Positions 1 to 7,130 of a DNA stretch of 64,000 nt are shown in pieces (position 1 is the stretch's first letter; the number at the start of each line of letters is the position of its first letter). The notes beneath the pieces are model-generated. The model saw only the letters and a list, made by a program, of their open reading frames with translations, was not told the origin of the DNA and searched no databases. The position numbers and the translations under genes are program-made. Source of the stretch: Marinomonas balearica (lineage in GTDB: Bacteria; Pseudomonadota; Gammaproteobacteria; Pseudomonadales; Marinomonadaceae); assembly GCF_004362145.1 (NCBI RefSeq), contig NZ_SNXC01000014.1, forward strand, positions 1-64,000. Direction: 5' to 3'.

Positions 1-42
1 TAAACAGCGGTGGCCTAACCTTGAAATCGAGGAGTGGTAGCC

Positions 43-99
43 ATTAACAAGTACATGCACAGCGACTCGTAAACTCGCGCGTGCTGTAAGCGTTATACG
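43..99 (+). other. attC-like recombination site upstream of the first cassette
   Basis: An imperfect palindrome begins with an ATTAACAAG box and ends with GCGTTATACGC; internal ACAGC and GCTGT arms can pair. The terminal GCGTTATAC (90-98) is the exact reverse complement of GCGTATAAC at 624-632. That is the pairing expected between the first bases of an integron cassette and the R' box of its own attC. The left boundary is uncertain, because a GCCTAAC box at 13-19 could be the true R' of the upstream cassette. Confidence 0.6.
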
Positions 100-110
100 C
101 AAGGAGAAAT

Positions 111-623
111 ATGCGAGTTTTATTCGGAATAGTATTTCTAACCTTTTCCGTATTAGCTATAGGAAAGGAGAAGTGCGATCTAGAGTCAATCGGACTCGAT
201 TATCAATCTAGTGATATAGAAGTATATTTCTATACAGGTACATGTCATTACCGAAACGAAGACTACGGTTTAGCTGTTAAGAACTGGGAAAAATTGTCCC
301 TTATTAAAGAGAATTCTGCTAAGGATGAGGAGCTGAAGATTGATGTCCTTAACAATCTCGGATATATGAAGTTCTTTGGCTTTGGAACACCAAAGGATCA
401 AGATACAGCTATCAACTATTGGAAAGAAGCTATTTTGCTCGGTCATTACGAGGCGGAATATCACTTATGCCACGCATATGCAGATAAAAAAGAGCCTACA
501 TTTAATCTCGCTAAGGCAAAGAAGCATTGTGAAAAAGCCAAGTTAATTTATAAAGGCCAAGATGAACCTGATAAGGATATATTGTCAGATATAGAAACCT
601 ATCTTAATCAAATAAACGAGTAG
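111..623 (+). CDS. Secreted SEL1/TPR-like repeat protein, integron cassette gene
   Basis: A 170-residue protein with an N-terminal signal peptide (hydrophobic residues about 4-17). The mature part has two or three helix pairs of SEL1/TPR type, seen in the NNLGYMKFFGFGTPKD and A-INYWKEAILLGHYEAEYHL segments (residues about 80-125). SEL1-like proteins act as periplasmic protein-interaction scaffolds; no specific partner can be inferred. The AAGGAG ribosome site lies directly before the ATG and just after the attC crossover. The gene fills one cassette, bounded by complementary attC boxes at 90-98 and 624-632. Confidence 0.7.
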   Translation: MRVLFGIVFLTFSVLAIGKEKCDLESIGLDYQSSDIEVYFYTGTCHYRNEDYGLAVKNWEKLSLIKENSAKDEELKIDVLNNLGYMKFFGFGTPKDQDTAINYWKEAILLGHYEAEYHLCHAYADKKEPTFNLAKAKKHCEKAKLIYKGQDEPDKDILSDIETYLNQINE

Positions 624-782
624 GCGTATAACAAAGCCATCGTAGGGACTTCTTTTACGTCGCTTTGTTTATGTGCTTGAATAGCACATAAACAAACCAA
701 CTTCAAAGTCGCCCCACATGGCGGCGTTGAACTAAGCCGCTTCGCGGAGCGTTCTTTGAATACCCAAAATTAGCCGTTAGCG
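624..782 (+). other. Long VCR-like attC site
   Basis: The site runs from the R' box GCGTATAAC (624-632) to the GTTAGCG crossover box (776-782). Its core is a perfect 14-bp hairpin (TTTGTTTATGTGCT at 664-677 with AGCACATAAACAAA at 683-696, 5-nt loop), as in long vibrio-type attC sites. The R' box matches the start of the preceding cassette, which assigns this attC to the SEL1-protein gene. Confidence 0.7.
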
Positions 783-825
783 ACCAAACTTAACTGTCCT
801 GTTAATTCATTATAGGAGAGTTCAT

Positions 826-1677
826 ATGTCTGCGTTACATCAAAAAATCATCGATACAATGACCCTTGAAGGGTTATCTCCCCTGACTCAAAAGGCCTAT
901 CTTTATCAGATTGGTGAAGCCTCACGCTATTTTAACCTACCGCCCGACCGTATTCGGCGGGCAGATATACAGCGTTATATCCTACACCTTATACGGGATC
1001 GGGGCTGGAGTTGGTCAAGTTGCCGACAGAGTGTTCATGCTCTGAACTTCTTGTACCAGAAGGTGCTGTCTAGAAACCGTTTAAGAGTTGCTTTACCTCA
1101 CCCCAATAAACAACAGCGTATTCCTGATCTTCTTTATCCAAACGAAGTACTTCGAATGATCTCAGCCTGCGAACGAGGAAAGGCGAAAGCAGCGATGATG
1201 CTGGCTTATGCCACAGGTATGAGAGCGGGAGAGGTAGTTAGGCTTAAAGTGCCTGATCTCGATGGTAGAAACAGCAGCATTAAAATCAGAGAAGGAAAGG
1301 GAAAGCGAGATCGCTACGTGTTGTTTCCAGAAGGGCTCAAAGCTCCCCTTAGAGAATACTGGAGGGTGTTTCGTCCGACAGATTATGTTGTTTACGGATT
1401 GGATAAGGATCGAAAAATCGATACCTCGACTCTGAGACGAGGTCTTAAGCTTGCAGCGCAACAGGCAGAAATAAATAAAGAAGTACGTTTTCATAGTTTG
1501 CGCCATGCGTTTGCGTGCCATCAACTATTAAGAGGCATGCCTCTTCCCAGACTTCAGATATTACTCGGTCATCAGGCCATCCAGACTACGTTCAGGTATT
1601 TACAATGGATTGCCATGATGGACCTAAAGGAAGAGTCGTCAGAAGACTTATTGAGACCTCTGGAGACAACGCAATGA
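826..1677 (+). CDS. Tyrosine recombinase associated with an IS91-family element
   Basis: A 283-residue phage-integrase family protein. It has an N-terminal SAM-like core-binding domain (about 5-90) and a C-terminal catalytic domain with R133 (ATGMRAGE), H223-x-x-R226 (HSLRHAF), H249 (LLGHQ) and Y258 (TTFRYLQW), so the active site looks complete. Proteins like this are typically encoded just upstream of IS91-like transposases. Here the stop and the transposase start overlap as ATGA at 1674-1677, which indicates translational coupling. It is unlikely to be the integron integrase because of this coupling and because I do not see the extra IntI-specific insertion before the second catalytic box. 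The start has a GGAGAG ribosome site. Confidence 0.85.
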   Translation: MSALHQKIIDTMTLEGLSPLTQKAYLYQIGEASRYFNLPPDRIRRADIQRYILHLIRDRGWSWSSCRQSVHALNFLYQKVLSRNRLRVALPHPNKQQRIPDLLYPNEVLRMISACERGKAKAAMMLAYATGMRAGEVVRLKVPDLDGRNSSIKIREGKGKRDRYVLFPEGLKAPLREYWRVFRPTDYVVYGLDKDRKIDTSTLRRGLKLAAQQAEINKEVRFHSLRHAFACHQLLRGMPLPRLQILLGHQAIQTTFRYLQWIAMMDLKEESSEDLLRPLETTQ

Positions 1678-2954
1678 AAGGTATGGAAAAGGTTAACCTT
1701 GCTCAGCTGGTTCAGCATTGTCGACAAAACCAAACCCTATGTGCAAGCCCACGGCAATGGCAGGTGCTTCATCACATTGAAGACTGCCGAACTGAAAAGA
1801 TGGGAACAGGACAATACGAATGCCATCATTGTGGGTATCACTGGTACTGGCATCACAGCTGTCGAGATCGTCATTGTCCTCAATGTCAGACCAAAGCGAA
1901 TGAAGATTGGGTAAGAAAACAAACAGAGCGAAGTGTGCCGGCGCCGTACTTCCATATCGTGTTTACTCTGCCTCATCAGCTCAATGAATGGATCAGCCAG
2001 CATGATAGAGTCATTTACCACGCCTTGTTTCACTCAGCTTGGCAAACCTTAAACGTGCTCGCGATTCGAAAATATCATGGTAGAGCAGGGATGACGGCCG
2101 TGTTGCATACTTGGGGGCAAACGTTGGCACGACATGTTCATCTGCATGCACTCGTGCCAGCCGGTGTACTGGGGACGCAATCTTGGAAGCGAGTCAACAA
2201 GTCGTATTTTTTACCCGTCAAACTGATGTCGAATCGATTTAGAGGGCTCATGGTGAGTCAGCTACGTGAAGCACACAAGCAAGGCGAATTGGAAGGTGTT
2301 ACACAGCAACAGCTTACTTCTAAACTAAATGAACTTATGTCTGTTCCTTGGGTGGTGTATTGCAAATCCGCACTGGAATACCAAGAGACCCTGAACCGCT
2401 ACCTTGCTCGTTATACGCATCGTATTGGCCTGAGTAATCACCGTATTCAGTCTTGGGATGGCGAGCATGTTCGCTTATCGTACAAAGACTACCGAACGAA
2501 TACACAAAGCCAGATGACACTTACTCCCGAAGAGCTGCTAAGGCGGTTTTTGCTTCACGTTCTGCCAAAACGCTTCATGCGAGTAAGACACTATGGCTAC
2601 ATGTCGAATGCGATCCGACGAAAGAGCCTATTAAAAGTACGAGAGCAAGACACGCCCCGTCCTGAAAAAGATAAAAAGGAGCCGGAAGAAAAAAGCACCC
2701 AGCAGGAGTCTCCGGTAACGGGATGTCATTGCCCAGCTTGTGGGGATTCATCCGCTCACTACATAGGTGACGTCACCTCGAACCGTTGGAAGCGAGAAAG
2801 ATTAAGAACAGGTAGCTTACTGGACACCCACCTAGTTTTTTTGATCTTGTTGACCTCACCGGACGCGTTGTTCGGGAGGATAAAAGAGGGTCAATCGATC
2901 TATCACTTTCGCCTATTTTACAAAGAGTGGGCATTTCTCACGAAAACTGGATAA
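1674..2954 (+). CDS. IS91-family HUH transposase
   Basis: A 426-residue rolling-circle transposase when started at the coupled ATG (1674). The longer frame from 1515 lies inside the recombinase gene and is not needed. It has an N-terminal zinc finger (C50, C53, C63, C68, C71 region; HHCGYHWYWHHSC and RDRHCPQC), a metal-binding HUH motif (HVHLHALVPAG, H156 and H158) and catalytic tyrosines in NRYLARYTHRIGLSNHRI (Y243, Y247). The last ~35 residues, after a CPACG zinc-ribbon-like segment, look unlike the family and may be a readthrough tail past the original end of the element. Nicking and strand transfer would insert single-stranded copies at a short target. Confidence 0.88.
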   Translation: MKGMEKVNLAQLVQHCRQNQTLCASPRQWQVLHHIEDCRTEKMGTGQYECHHCGYHWYWHHSCRDRHCPQCQTKANEDWVRKQTERSVPAPYFHIVFTLPHQLNEWISQHDRVIYHALFHSAWQTLNVLAIRKYHGRAGMTAVLHTWGQTLARHVHLHALVPAGVLGTQSWKRVNKSYFLPVKLMSNRFRGLMVSQLREAHKQGELEGVTQQQLTSKLNELMSVPWVVYCKSALEYQETLNRYLARYTHRIGLSNHRIQSWDGEHVRLSYKDYRTNTQSQMTLTPEELLRRFLLHVLPKRFMRVRHYGYMSNAIRRKSLLKVREQDTPRPEKDKKEPEEKSTQQESPVTGCHCPACGDSSAHYIGDVTSNRWKRERLRTGSLLDTHLVFLILLTSPDALFGRIKEGQSIYHFRLFYKEWAFLTKTG

Positions 2955-3095
2955 CGATTGCAACTCAGTTCGAATCAACCTCAAGCAGTATTGTAGGAGC
3001 GGAAGCGAGCTTAAAGGAATATTCGCACTCAAATCCTAAAGCCAGAGTAAACCGAAGGTGCACAAGGCTACTCGCGTAAGGTTTTAAATCGATAG

Positions 3096-3146
3096 ATTTG
3101 ATTGTGGAGCAGGAAAGTGTTTCGTGATTCTATGTAGTGGATGTCT
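3096..3146 (+). repeat. 51-bp repeat, copy 1 (IS110-associated remnant)
   Basis: This stretch aligns without gaps to 5317-5367 at about 43 of 51 positions; it begins ATTTGATTGT and includes CGTGATTCTATG. Here it overlaps the 3' end of the broken IS110 frame. The second copy directly interrupts an attC box. It probably derives from an end of an insertion sequence that visited both cassettes. Confidence 0.6.
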
Positions 3147-3291
3147 TGCGTGTTTTGTTAATGGTTATTTTGGCACTAGAGATACGGCTGAAGTGGATGG
3201 GTTGAGCACCTCGTTGTTCTTCAATATAAGCGATTTCGACAAACTCTTTGTGAGTGTCCAAACCGATAAATAATATGCTATGGTCAGACAT
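3130..3291 (-). pseudogene. Truncated IS110-family transposase (N-terminus only)
   Basis: On the minus strand an ATG at 3291 opens a 53-codon frame beginning MSDHSILFIGLDTHKEFV, the typical start of IS110 transposases. The first acidic residue of the RuvC-like DEDD site is in GLDTHKEF. Similarity fades after about residue 40 (RISSAKITI) and the frame stops at 3130-3132. The remaining ~300 residues, including the serine catalytic domain, are absent. A GGAGG ribosome site precedes the ATG, so the 5' end is intact and the 3' part was deleted. Confidence 0.8.
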
Positions 3292-3292
3292 T

Positions 3293-3368
3293 CTAGCCTC
3301 CATTATTTAGTTGTATAAACACTAATTATGGCTCTGGTTTTACACTAACCCACGGAATCGGAGGCTAG
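3293..3368. repeat. 9-bp inverted repeat flanking the IS110 5' end
   Basis: CTAGCCTCC at 3293-3301 and GGAGGCTAG at 3360-3368 are exact inverse copies 58 bases apart. The left copy also serves as the ribosome site of the truncated transposase. They could be (sub)terminal inverted repeats of an IS1111-type element, which would put the old IS end close to 3368. Apart from the IS110 fragment and this repeat, I see nothing else coding in 2955-3409. Confidence 0.4.
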
Positions 3369-3409
3369 CCCTCGTGAGGAGTCATTATGTCTATACCAAG
3401 GAGGAGTAA

Positions 3410-3868
3410 GTGAAGAAGTTTCTCAAGATTGTTGGAGTAGTAGTTGTTGTGATTATAACAACATTCGCAATTCTGGCTTTTTTGATGTTTAACAGCATCT
3501 CAGATACTAACGAAAAGGCAATTCCATTTATTGAAGAGAGTATGCCGTTAGTAACGACATGGAATATGGATAACTTTGGTGAGTTACTAACCCCAGAAAC
3601 TTTGCAAAACCTAAGATCTGAAAGAGGCCAAAAAGTCATAACTTCTCTCTCAAGAATCGGAGACTTGAAAAGTTTCAAAAAGCCCACTTTTGTTAAATCC
3701 ACCTCAAGCGCAAATTCTGAAGGAACAGGAGGGAAAACAGCCATTTATACGGTGGAGGCTGAGTTTGAGAATGGTCAAGGTTTGTTTACTTTTACGCTAT
3801 TGGAATCAGAGTCAGGTTATCTAATTCACGGGATACATCTTAACTCAGACTTTTTTATGGAACAGTAG
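3410..3868 (+). CDS. Single-pass membrane protein of unknown function
   Basis: A 152-residue protein starting at GTG behind a strong AAGGAGGAG site. Residues about 5-28 form one very hydrophobic transmembrane helix (IVGVVVVVIITTFAILAFLM). The rest is a soluble periplasmic domain ending in a short beta-rich part (FENGQGLFTFTLLESESGYL). I do not recognise the family; the fold resembles small DUF3887/DUF4019-type extracytoplasmic domains only loosely. Its position between the IS110 remnant and an attC suggests a cassette gene whose 5' side was rearranged. Confidence 0.6.
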   Translation: MKKFLKIVGVVVVVIITTFAILAFLMFNSISDTNEKAIPFIEESMPLVTTWNMDNFGELLTPETLQNLRSERGQKVITSLSRIGDLKSFKKPTFVKSTSSANSEGTGGKTAIYTVEAEFENGQGLFTFTLLESESGYLIHGIHLNSDFFMEQ

Positions 3869-3972
3869 TGGTAAATTGGTATAACAAGGCAATAAACGAG
3901 GACGCATTGTCACTGCGGCAGGTTTTCAACGTGTCGTGAATACAATGGATTAAGCAGTTTTAGGCTGGTCAC

Positions 3973-4031
3973 GGCTAACAAGTCAATGTTGTCGGACTCG
4001 CTAACATTCGCTACAAATTGAAGCGTTAGGT
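3973..4031 (+). other. attC site (59-base-element type) with an adjoining partial attC
   Basis: GGCTAACAAGTCAAT (3973-3987) pairs with the CAAATTGAAGCGTTAGG half (to about 4031), giving a compact attC of about 59 bases. A separate R'-like box TATAACAAGGC at about 3874-3885 directly follows the preceding gene. The stretch 3869-3972 may therefore be what is left of another attC. The crossover box GTTAGGTG (4025-4032) opens the next cassette. Confidence 0.6.
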
Positions 4032-4035
4032 GCCT

Positions 4036-4341
4036 ATGATAGATCTGCACAACAAAGTTCTTCTAGTGTCTCTTAAGCACATAGATGAAAACGAAAATGT
4101 AAGATATGACACATTCTTTGGCGTTGTTAATATATTTAATGACAATACTGTTGTTGTTGTTGATAAAGTTGGTGGTGGTCAAATCGATTTGCCATATGCT
4201 GATAGCCATTTCGAGCCTGCGACGGATGAGTGGTACGAGCTTAAAAATGGTGATTGGTCCGACGAAATTGATTTCATCGTCCAGATGGATGTTTTTGCAA
4301 ATGATATTGCTTACGATAAATATGGTGCTAAAAACACCTAA
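4036..4341 (+). CDS. Hypothetical small cytoplasmic protein, integron cassette gene
   Basis: A 101-residue acidic protein with no signal peptide or transmembrane helix and no recognisable family. A beta-strand pattern is visible in the first half (VLLVSLKHID, TFFGVVNIF, NTVVVVDKVGG), and the second half is rich in Asp, Glu and Tyr. A GTG at 4030 would add two residues but lies inside the attC crossover, so I start at the ATG. Its stop overlaps the R' box CACCTAAC (4335-4342), which is exactly complementary to the cassette's first bases GTTAGGTG (4025-4032). This is therefore a complete cassette. Confidence 0.6.
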   Translation: MIDLHNKVLLVSLKHIDENENVRYDTFFGVVNIFNDNTVVVVDKVGGGQIDLPYADSHFEPATDEWYELKNGDWSDEIDFIVQMDVFANDIAYDKYGAKNT

Positions 4342-4425
4342 CAAGCGCCTCAACAAAGGACGTAAAAAGCTTGGCTTGCGCCACTTCGTTCCTAATTTTA
4401 GCCAAGCATTTTACGCCTGTTAGGC
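4335..4425 (+). other. attC site
   Basis: CACCTAACAAGCGCCTC starts the site and CGCCTGTTAGGCGGG ends it. Inner arms GCTTGGCT and AGCCAAGC pair. The overall layout (TAACAAGCGCC ... GTTAGGCGGGC) resembles vibrio-type repeats. This is the best-preserved attC in the window. Confidence 0.75.
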
Positions 4426-4440
4426 GGGCTTTAGCTGTAT

Positions 4441-4902
4441 ATGTCATGGGAGGTTAAAGTGGACGAATATATTGCGCTTGATCTGCTTACTCTATCCAAG
4501 CTTTCTGAAGAGGCAGATAGGCCGATAGATGTAAGTAAATATAGAGCTGCATTGGCTTTGGCAAAACACGCTGGTCTACTATTCGAATGTCGAAAAAATA
4601 GCGAACTTCGAGGTTACTTTACACTCCGAGAGCTAACCAAGGGCCTGTGGTTTGTTCCAATGTTTGTTGTGCATCCAAACCATCGAAACAAAGTGGTGTT
4701 TTGGTCGCTATTCTCACAGTTGAAGACATTCATAACTAAGCATCATGTGGTTACCTTGATAAGCAATGTTTATCGTAATAATGAGTTGTCTAATAACTTT
4801 CACAAGAAACTTGGTTTTTTGGTTACACGTGAAAATGAGCGTGGGTTTGAGTATACGCTCGAAATAAACGAGACGTTGCGAAAAAAGTGGCAAGAAGTTT
4901 AG
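4441..4902 (+). CDS. GNAT-family N-acetyltransferase, integron cassette gene
   Basis: A 153-residue protein with a GNAT pattern. Strands around FECRKNSELRGYFTLREL and WFVPMFVVHPNHRNK lead into the acetyl-CoA binding turn and helix (residues about 78-100). The C-terminal signature is NNELSNNFHKKLGFLV (about 122-137). The acceptor substrate cannot be inferred. GTG at 4459 follows a GAGG and is an alternative start. The gene follows a good attC, but the expected R' box complementary to GTTAGGC is missing downstream, so the cassette's own attC seems to have been lost. Confidence 0.65.
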   Translation: MSWEVKVDEYIALDLLTLSKLSEEADRPIDVSKYRAALALAKHAGLLFECRKNSELRGYFTLRELTKGLWFVPMFVVHPNHRNKVVFWSLFSQLKTFITKHHVVTLISNVYRNNELSNNFHKKLGFLVTRENERGFEYTLEINETLRKKWQEV

Positions 4903-4943
4903 GAAATACAAGTTAATTTGGCGTTATGTGGCAGGGAGGAGCT

Positions 4944-5297
4944 ATGACCCCAGTAGCAGTTCTTGTTTATGTCCCCGATGTGGAGGCAGGGCTTCAGTGG
5001 TATCAGCAAGCGTTCCCAGAAGCTGTTCCAACTCATCTTCCAGACTTTGATTTCACGATACTCGATGTAAACGGGTTTTCTCTTGAAATCGTTCAATCTG
5101 ATAACAAGGTTTCTGAGGGTAAAAAGGGAACTGTACTCTATTGGTCTGTGAGTGACTTTTCTGTTGCATTATCTCGTTTCGAAGCGCTTGGAGCCTCTTT
5201 ATATCGTGGTCCAATGGAGATCGAAACTGGGCTCTCTATGTGCCAACTCGAAGATCCCTTTGGAAACTTAATCGGTCTACGTGGGGCAACCACATAA
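4944..5297 (+). CDS. VOC (glyoxalase/bleomycin-resistance) family protein, integron cassette gene
   Basis: A 117-residue single-domain VOC protein. It shows the PVAVLVYVPDVEAGLQWYQ opening strand-helix, a DFTILDVNGFSLEIV strand pair and the closing CQLEDPFGNLIGL strand typical of the fold. Two such units or a dimer form the metal site; E33-equivalent and C-terminal metal ligands cannot be assigned surely, so the reaction is unknown. The start is the ATG after AGGGAGGA; an upstream in-frame ATG at 4926 lies in the crossover box. The cassette is intact: GTTATGTGG (4923-4931) is complementary to CCACATAAC (5290-5298), which overlaps the stop. Confidence 0.7.
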   Translation: MTPVAVLVYVPDVEAGLQWYQQAFPEAVPTHLPDFDFTILDVNGFSLEIVQSDNKVSEGKKGTVLYWSVSDFSVALSRFEALGASLYRGPMEIETGLSMCQLEDPFGNLIGLRGATT

Positions 5298-5316
5298 CAT
5301 AACAAAGCGTTTAAGA
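5290..5316 (+). other. Interrupted attC (left half only)
   Basis: The R' half CCACATAACATAACAAAGCG is present, but the sequence switches at about 5317 to the 51-bp IS-like repeat and no matching right half follows. This is an attC broken by an insertion or deletion. Confidence 0.55.
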
Positions 5317-5367
5317 ATTTGATTGTAGGGCTGAAAAATGTTCCGTGATTCTATGCAGTGGGTGTCT
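5317..5367 (+). repeat. 51-bp repeat, copy 2
   Basis: An ungapped partner of 3096-3146 with about 8 mismatches. It begins exactly where the attC half-site of the VOC cassette ends. Together with copy 1 next to an IS110 fragment, it suggests a footprint of an IS110/IS1111-type element that targets attC sites. Confidence 0.55.
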
Positions 5368-5545
5368 GTTAGTATGCATGATTTCTTTAAATAAGGTTAA
5401 GGATGTCAAAAAACCTTAAATGCCAAATGTTTGGTTTTTTACATGTTATTTTCTCAAAGTAGAAAGCTCAGGCTTACAGTAAAAGAAAATATAGGAAAGT
5501 TATTAATCTGAGAGTATTTAATTGTTGGTAAATAAAAATATTTGA

Positions 5546-5596
5546 CCTTTTTCATAGAAAGATCCAATCCAATAGGGAGTCTTTCTATGAAAAAGG
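5546..5596. repeat. Perfect 17-bp inverted repeat with 17-nt loop
   Basis: CCTTTTTCATAGAAAGA (5546-5562) and its exact inverse (5580-5596) would form a long hairpin. The right arm contains an ATG (5587) that opens a nine-codon frame (MKKVEPLTG) behind AGGGAG. I cannot tell whether it is a terminator-like structure, an IS end or a small regulatory hairpin. Nothing else is recognisable in 5368-5648. Confidence 0.5.
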
Positions 5597-5648
5597 TAGA
5601 GCCGTTAACAGGCTAACTAATTATCGTGACCTAAATTCAGATAATAAA

Positions 5649-6224
5649 TCAGAATTGCTTCTTCATCAGACGATCTATAGAGAAATAGCCACCACCAAAT
5701 GCCGCAATCAGTAATGTTCCTACCGTCCAAAATAGAGAGGCTAAATAGGCTTTTAGTTGCACTAAATGCAGAAATTTAACGCCACCATCACTCAATCTTG
5801 AAATGCCTTCTGGAGTGAAAAAATCGCTACCTGCTTGAAGGGCTTCTATGCCTGCTGGTGTTAAAAACGCATGACCATAAGGGTGCGAAAAGTGAAACCA
5901 CAAAGTGATTGCCAACATCACGGCATTGGCGATCGCAACAGGTCGAGTAAGAAAACCTGCAACAATAAACATCCCTCCAAAAAACTGCATAACCGCCAAT
6001 AAAGGTGACCACAACCAACCTGGATAAAAACCAAGATGTTCGACAAAACCGACTTGAGCGAAAGGGTCGAGTATTTTTGGCCAGCCTTCAATAACCAACA
6101 TTCCCCCAAAGATAATACGGAATATTAACCATCCGTAAGGTTGGGCAAACTGATTATATAAAGTACTCATAATAGGCAAAAACAAACGTTCCTCGCTACT
6201 CTGAAATATTGATACGTTAGACAT
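5649..6224 (-). CDS. DoxX-family membrane protein
   Basis: A 191-residue integral membrane protein with four predicted helices: about 30-48 (WLIFRIIFGGMLVIEGW), 70-95, 97-115 and 155-180. The first helix carries the R-x-x-x-G-x-x-x-x-x-G-x-x-K pattern of DoxX/SURF4-like proteins, ending WPKIL. DoxX proteins are linked to quinone redox or thiol-oxidative stress functions, though their exact reaction is unsettled. AAGGAGG lies 7 bases before the ATG; M19 is a weaker alternative start. It runs against the cassette genes and has its own FNR-type control region, so it may be a promoter-bearing cassette or a chromosomal gene. Confidence 0.8.
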   Translation of the reverse strand: MSNVSIFQSSEERLFLPIMSTLYNQFAQPYGWLIFRIIFGGMLVIEGWPKILDPFAQVGFVEHLGFYPGWLWSPLLAVMQFFGGMFIVAGFLTRPVAIANAVMLAITLWFHFSHPYGHAFLTPAGIEALQAGSDFFTPEGISRLSDGGVKFLHLVQLKAYLASLFWTVGTLLIAAFGGGYFSIDRLMKKQF

Positions 6225-6257
6225 ATCCTTTCCTCCTTATAATTAATACTTGTAATG

Positions 6258-6347
6258 AGATTAGCACTTGGCCTTTGAAAAAATACTGATTCAAATCAAA
6301 AATTCCAGATGCAATTTATTGTTTGAAAACATACTGATTCAAATCAA
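6258..6347 (-). promoter_or_regulatory. Two FNR/ANR-type boxes upstream of the DoxX gene
   Basis: CTGATTCAAATCAA occurs at 6286-6299 and 6334-6347. It matches the FNR/ANR consensus TTGAT-N4-ATCAA at 9 of 10 fixed positions. With a -10-like TAATCT on the minus strand (6263-6258), the proximal box is centred at -41.5, the class II activator position. The distal box lies exactly 48 bp further. This implies oxygen-dependent induction of the DoxX gene; the -10 match is weak. Confidence 0.55.
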
Positions 6348-6378
6348 AAAATCTAGATGCACTTTATTGTTTTAAAAC
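6283..6378. repeat. 48-bp tandem duplication carrying the FNR-like box
   Basis: Copies 6283-6330 and 6331-6378 both start ATACTGATTCAAATCAAA and both end AAAAC, and differ at only a few positions. The duplication doubles the putative regulator site. The rest of 6379-6637 shows no gene. Confidence 0.8.
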
Positions 6379-6637
6379 GTTTTTTGATTTCTTAACACGG
6401 TTTAATCTGATTATTAAAGTGTTTACAAAAGGGCGAAGTTGGCCTAAAAATATGAGGGATATGTAAACTGTTTTTGCGTAATACAGGCGGCCATAACTTT
6501 GCTTTATTGGTTAAGTTGCATCAAAAAAGGAGCGGCTCGTTTGCAGTGGATCACGGCTCCAGTTATCTAGCAGGCTCACAGGTTATATGAGTCATTAAAT
6601 ACTGGTAAAAGCACGTGACATTTTTTATACATACAAC

Positions 6638-6679
6638 GCTTAACAAGGCCAAGCACAATCGTGCAATGCGGTGTTAAGT
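6638..6679 (+). other. Short attC-like site before the GFA gene
   Basis: GCTTAACAAGGCC (6638-6650) and GTTAAGT (6673-6679) match RYYYAAC and GTTRRRY, with a GCAC-AATC-GTGC mini-hairpin between them. It is shorter than usual for attC, so confidence is limited. Confidence 0.4.
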
Positions 6680-6692
6680 GTAAGGGTTACAA

Positions 6693-7130
6693 GTGACTAA
6701 TATGATCGGAAAATGTCTTTGTGGAAAAGTCCAATTTGAGATACTTAGGGAGATGCCAAACCTCTACCAATGCCACTGCTCTCTGTGTAGAAAAGTAACG
6801 GGTACTTCGGCAAATGCCGCTACATTTATAGAGCTAGAAGAATTTAATTGGCTGAGCGGCCAAGAACATATTCGATCATATGTTAAAGATACGGGGTTTC
6901 GCTCAGATTTTTGCCTCTCATGTGGTAGCCCTGTTCCCAACGTGCTCACGAATACCGATATGTATTGGGTTCCAGCGGGGTTGCTGGAAGAAACAGACGG
7001 GTTTAAAGTCGTTCAGCATATATACTCAGAATCTAAGGCGCACTGGGATGTGATTTGTGGTGGTGAAGAACACGCAGAAATGCCAAGCTTAGAATCGCTT
7101 AACAAGGCATTGAAGCAGACAAGCAGCTAA
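6693..7130 (+). CDS. GFA-domain (glutathione-dependent formaldehyde-activating-like) zinc protein, integron cassette gene
   Basis: A 145-residue GFA/CENP-V fold protein. It has zinc ligands in CLCGKVQFEI (residues 8-10), the YQCHCSLCRKVTG motif (about 26-38) and FCLSCGSPV (about 75-83). Family members bind two zinc ions; a few handle S-hydroxymethylglutathione or related adducts, but most have no known substrate. GTG at 6693 is favoured by AAGGG six bases upstream; ATG at 6702 is the alternative. The last ~11 codons are also the left half of the cassette's attC. Confidence 0.75.
   Translation: MTNMIGKCLCGKVQFEILREMPNLYQCHCSLCRKVTGTSANAATFIELEEFNWLSGQEHIRSYVKDTGFRSDFCLSCGSPVPNVLTNTDMYWVPAGLLEETDGFKVVQHIYSESKAHWDVICGGEEHAEMPSLESLNKALKQTSS

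Larger units (their letters stand above)
826..2954 (+). mobile_element. IS91-family element (recombinase plus HUH transposase), ends undetermined
   Basis: The two coupled genes form the body of an IS91-like rolling-circle element inserted only 43 bases after an attC crossover box. Such elements make no target duplication and have short specific ends (oriIS and terIS). I could not place either end by eye, so the coordinates cover only the coding part. The non-coding stretch 2955-3095 may hold the terminus. Confidence 0.7.

Noticed and set aside
1515-1673. Longer N-terminus for the IS91 transposase
   Set aside because: This part lies within the recombinase gene in another frame and the ATGA-coupled start at 1674 gives the expected family N-terminus.
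826-1677. Integron integrase (intI)
   Set aside because: The tyrosine recombinase is translationally coupled to an IS91 transposase and I see no IntI-specific insertion, so it belongs to the mobile element.
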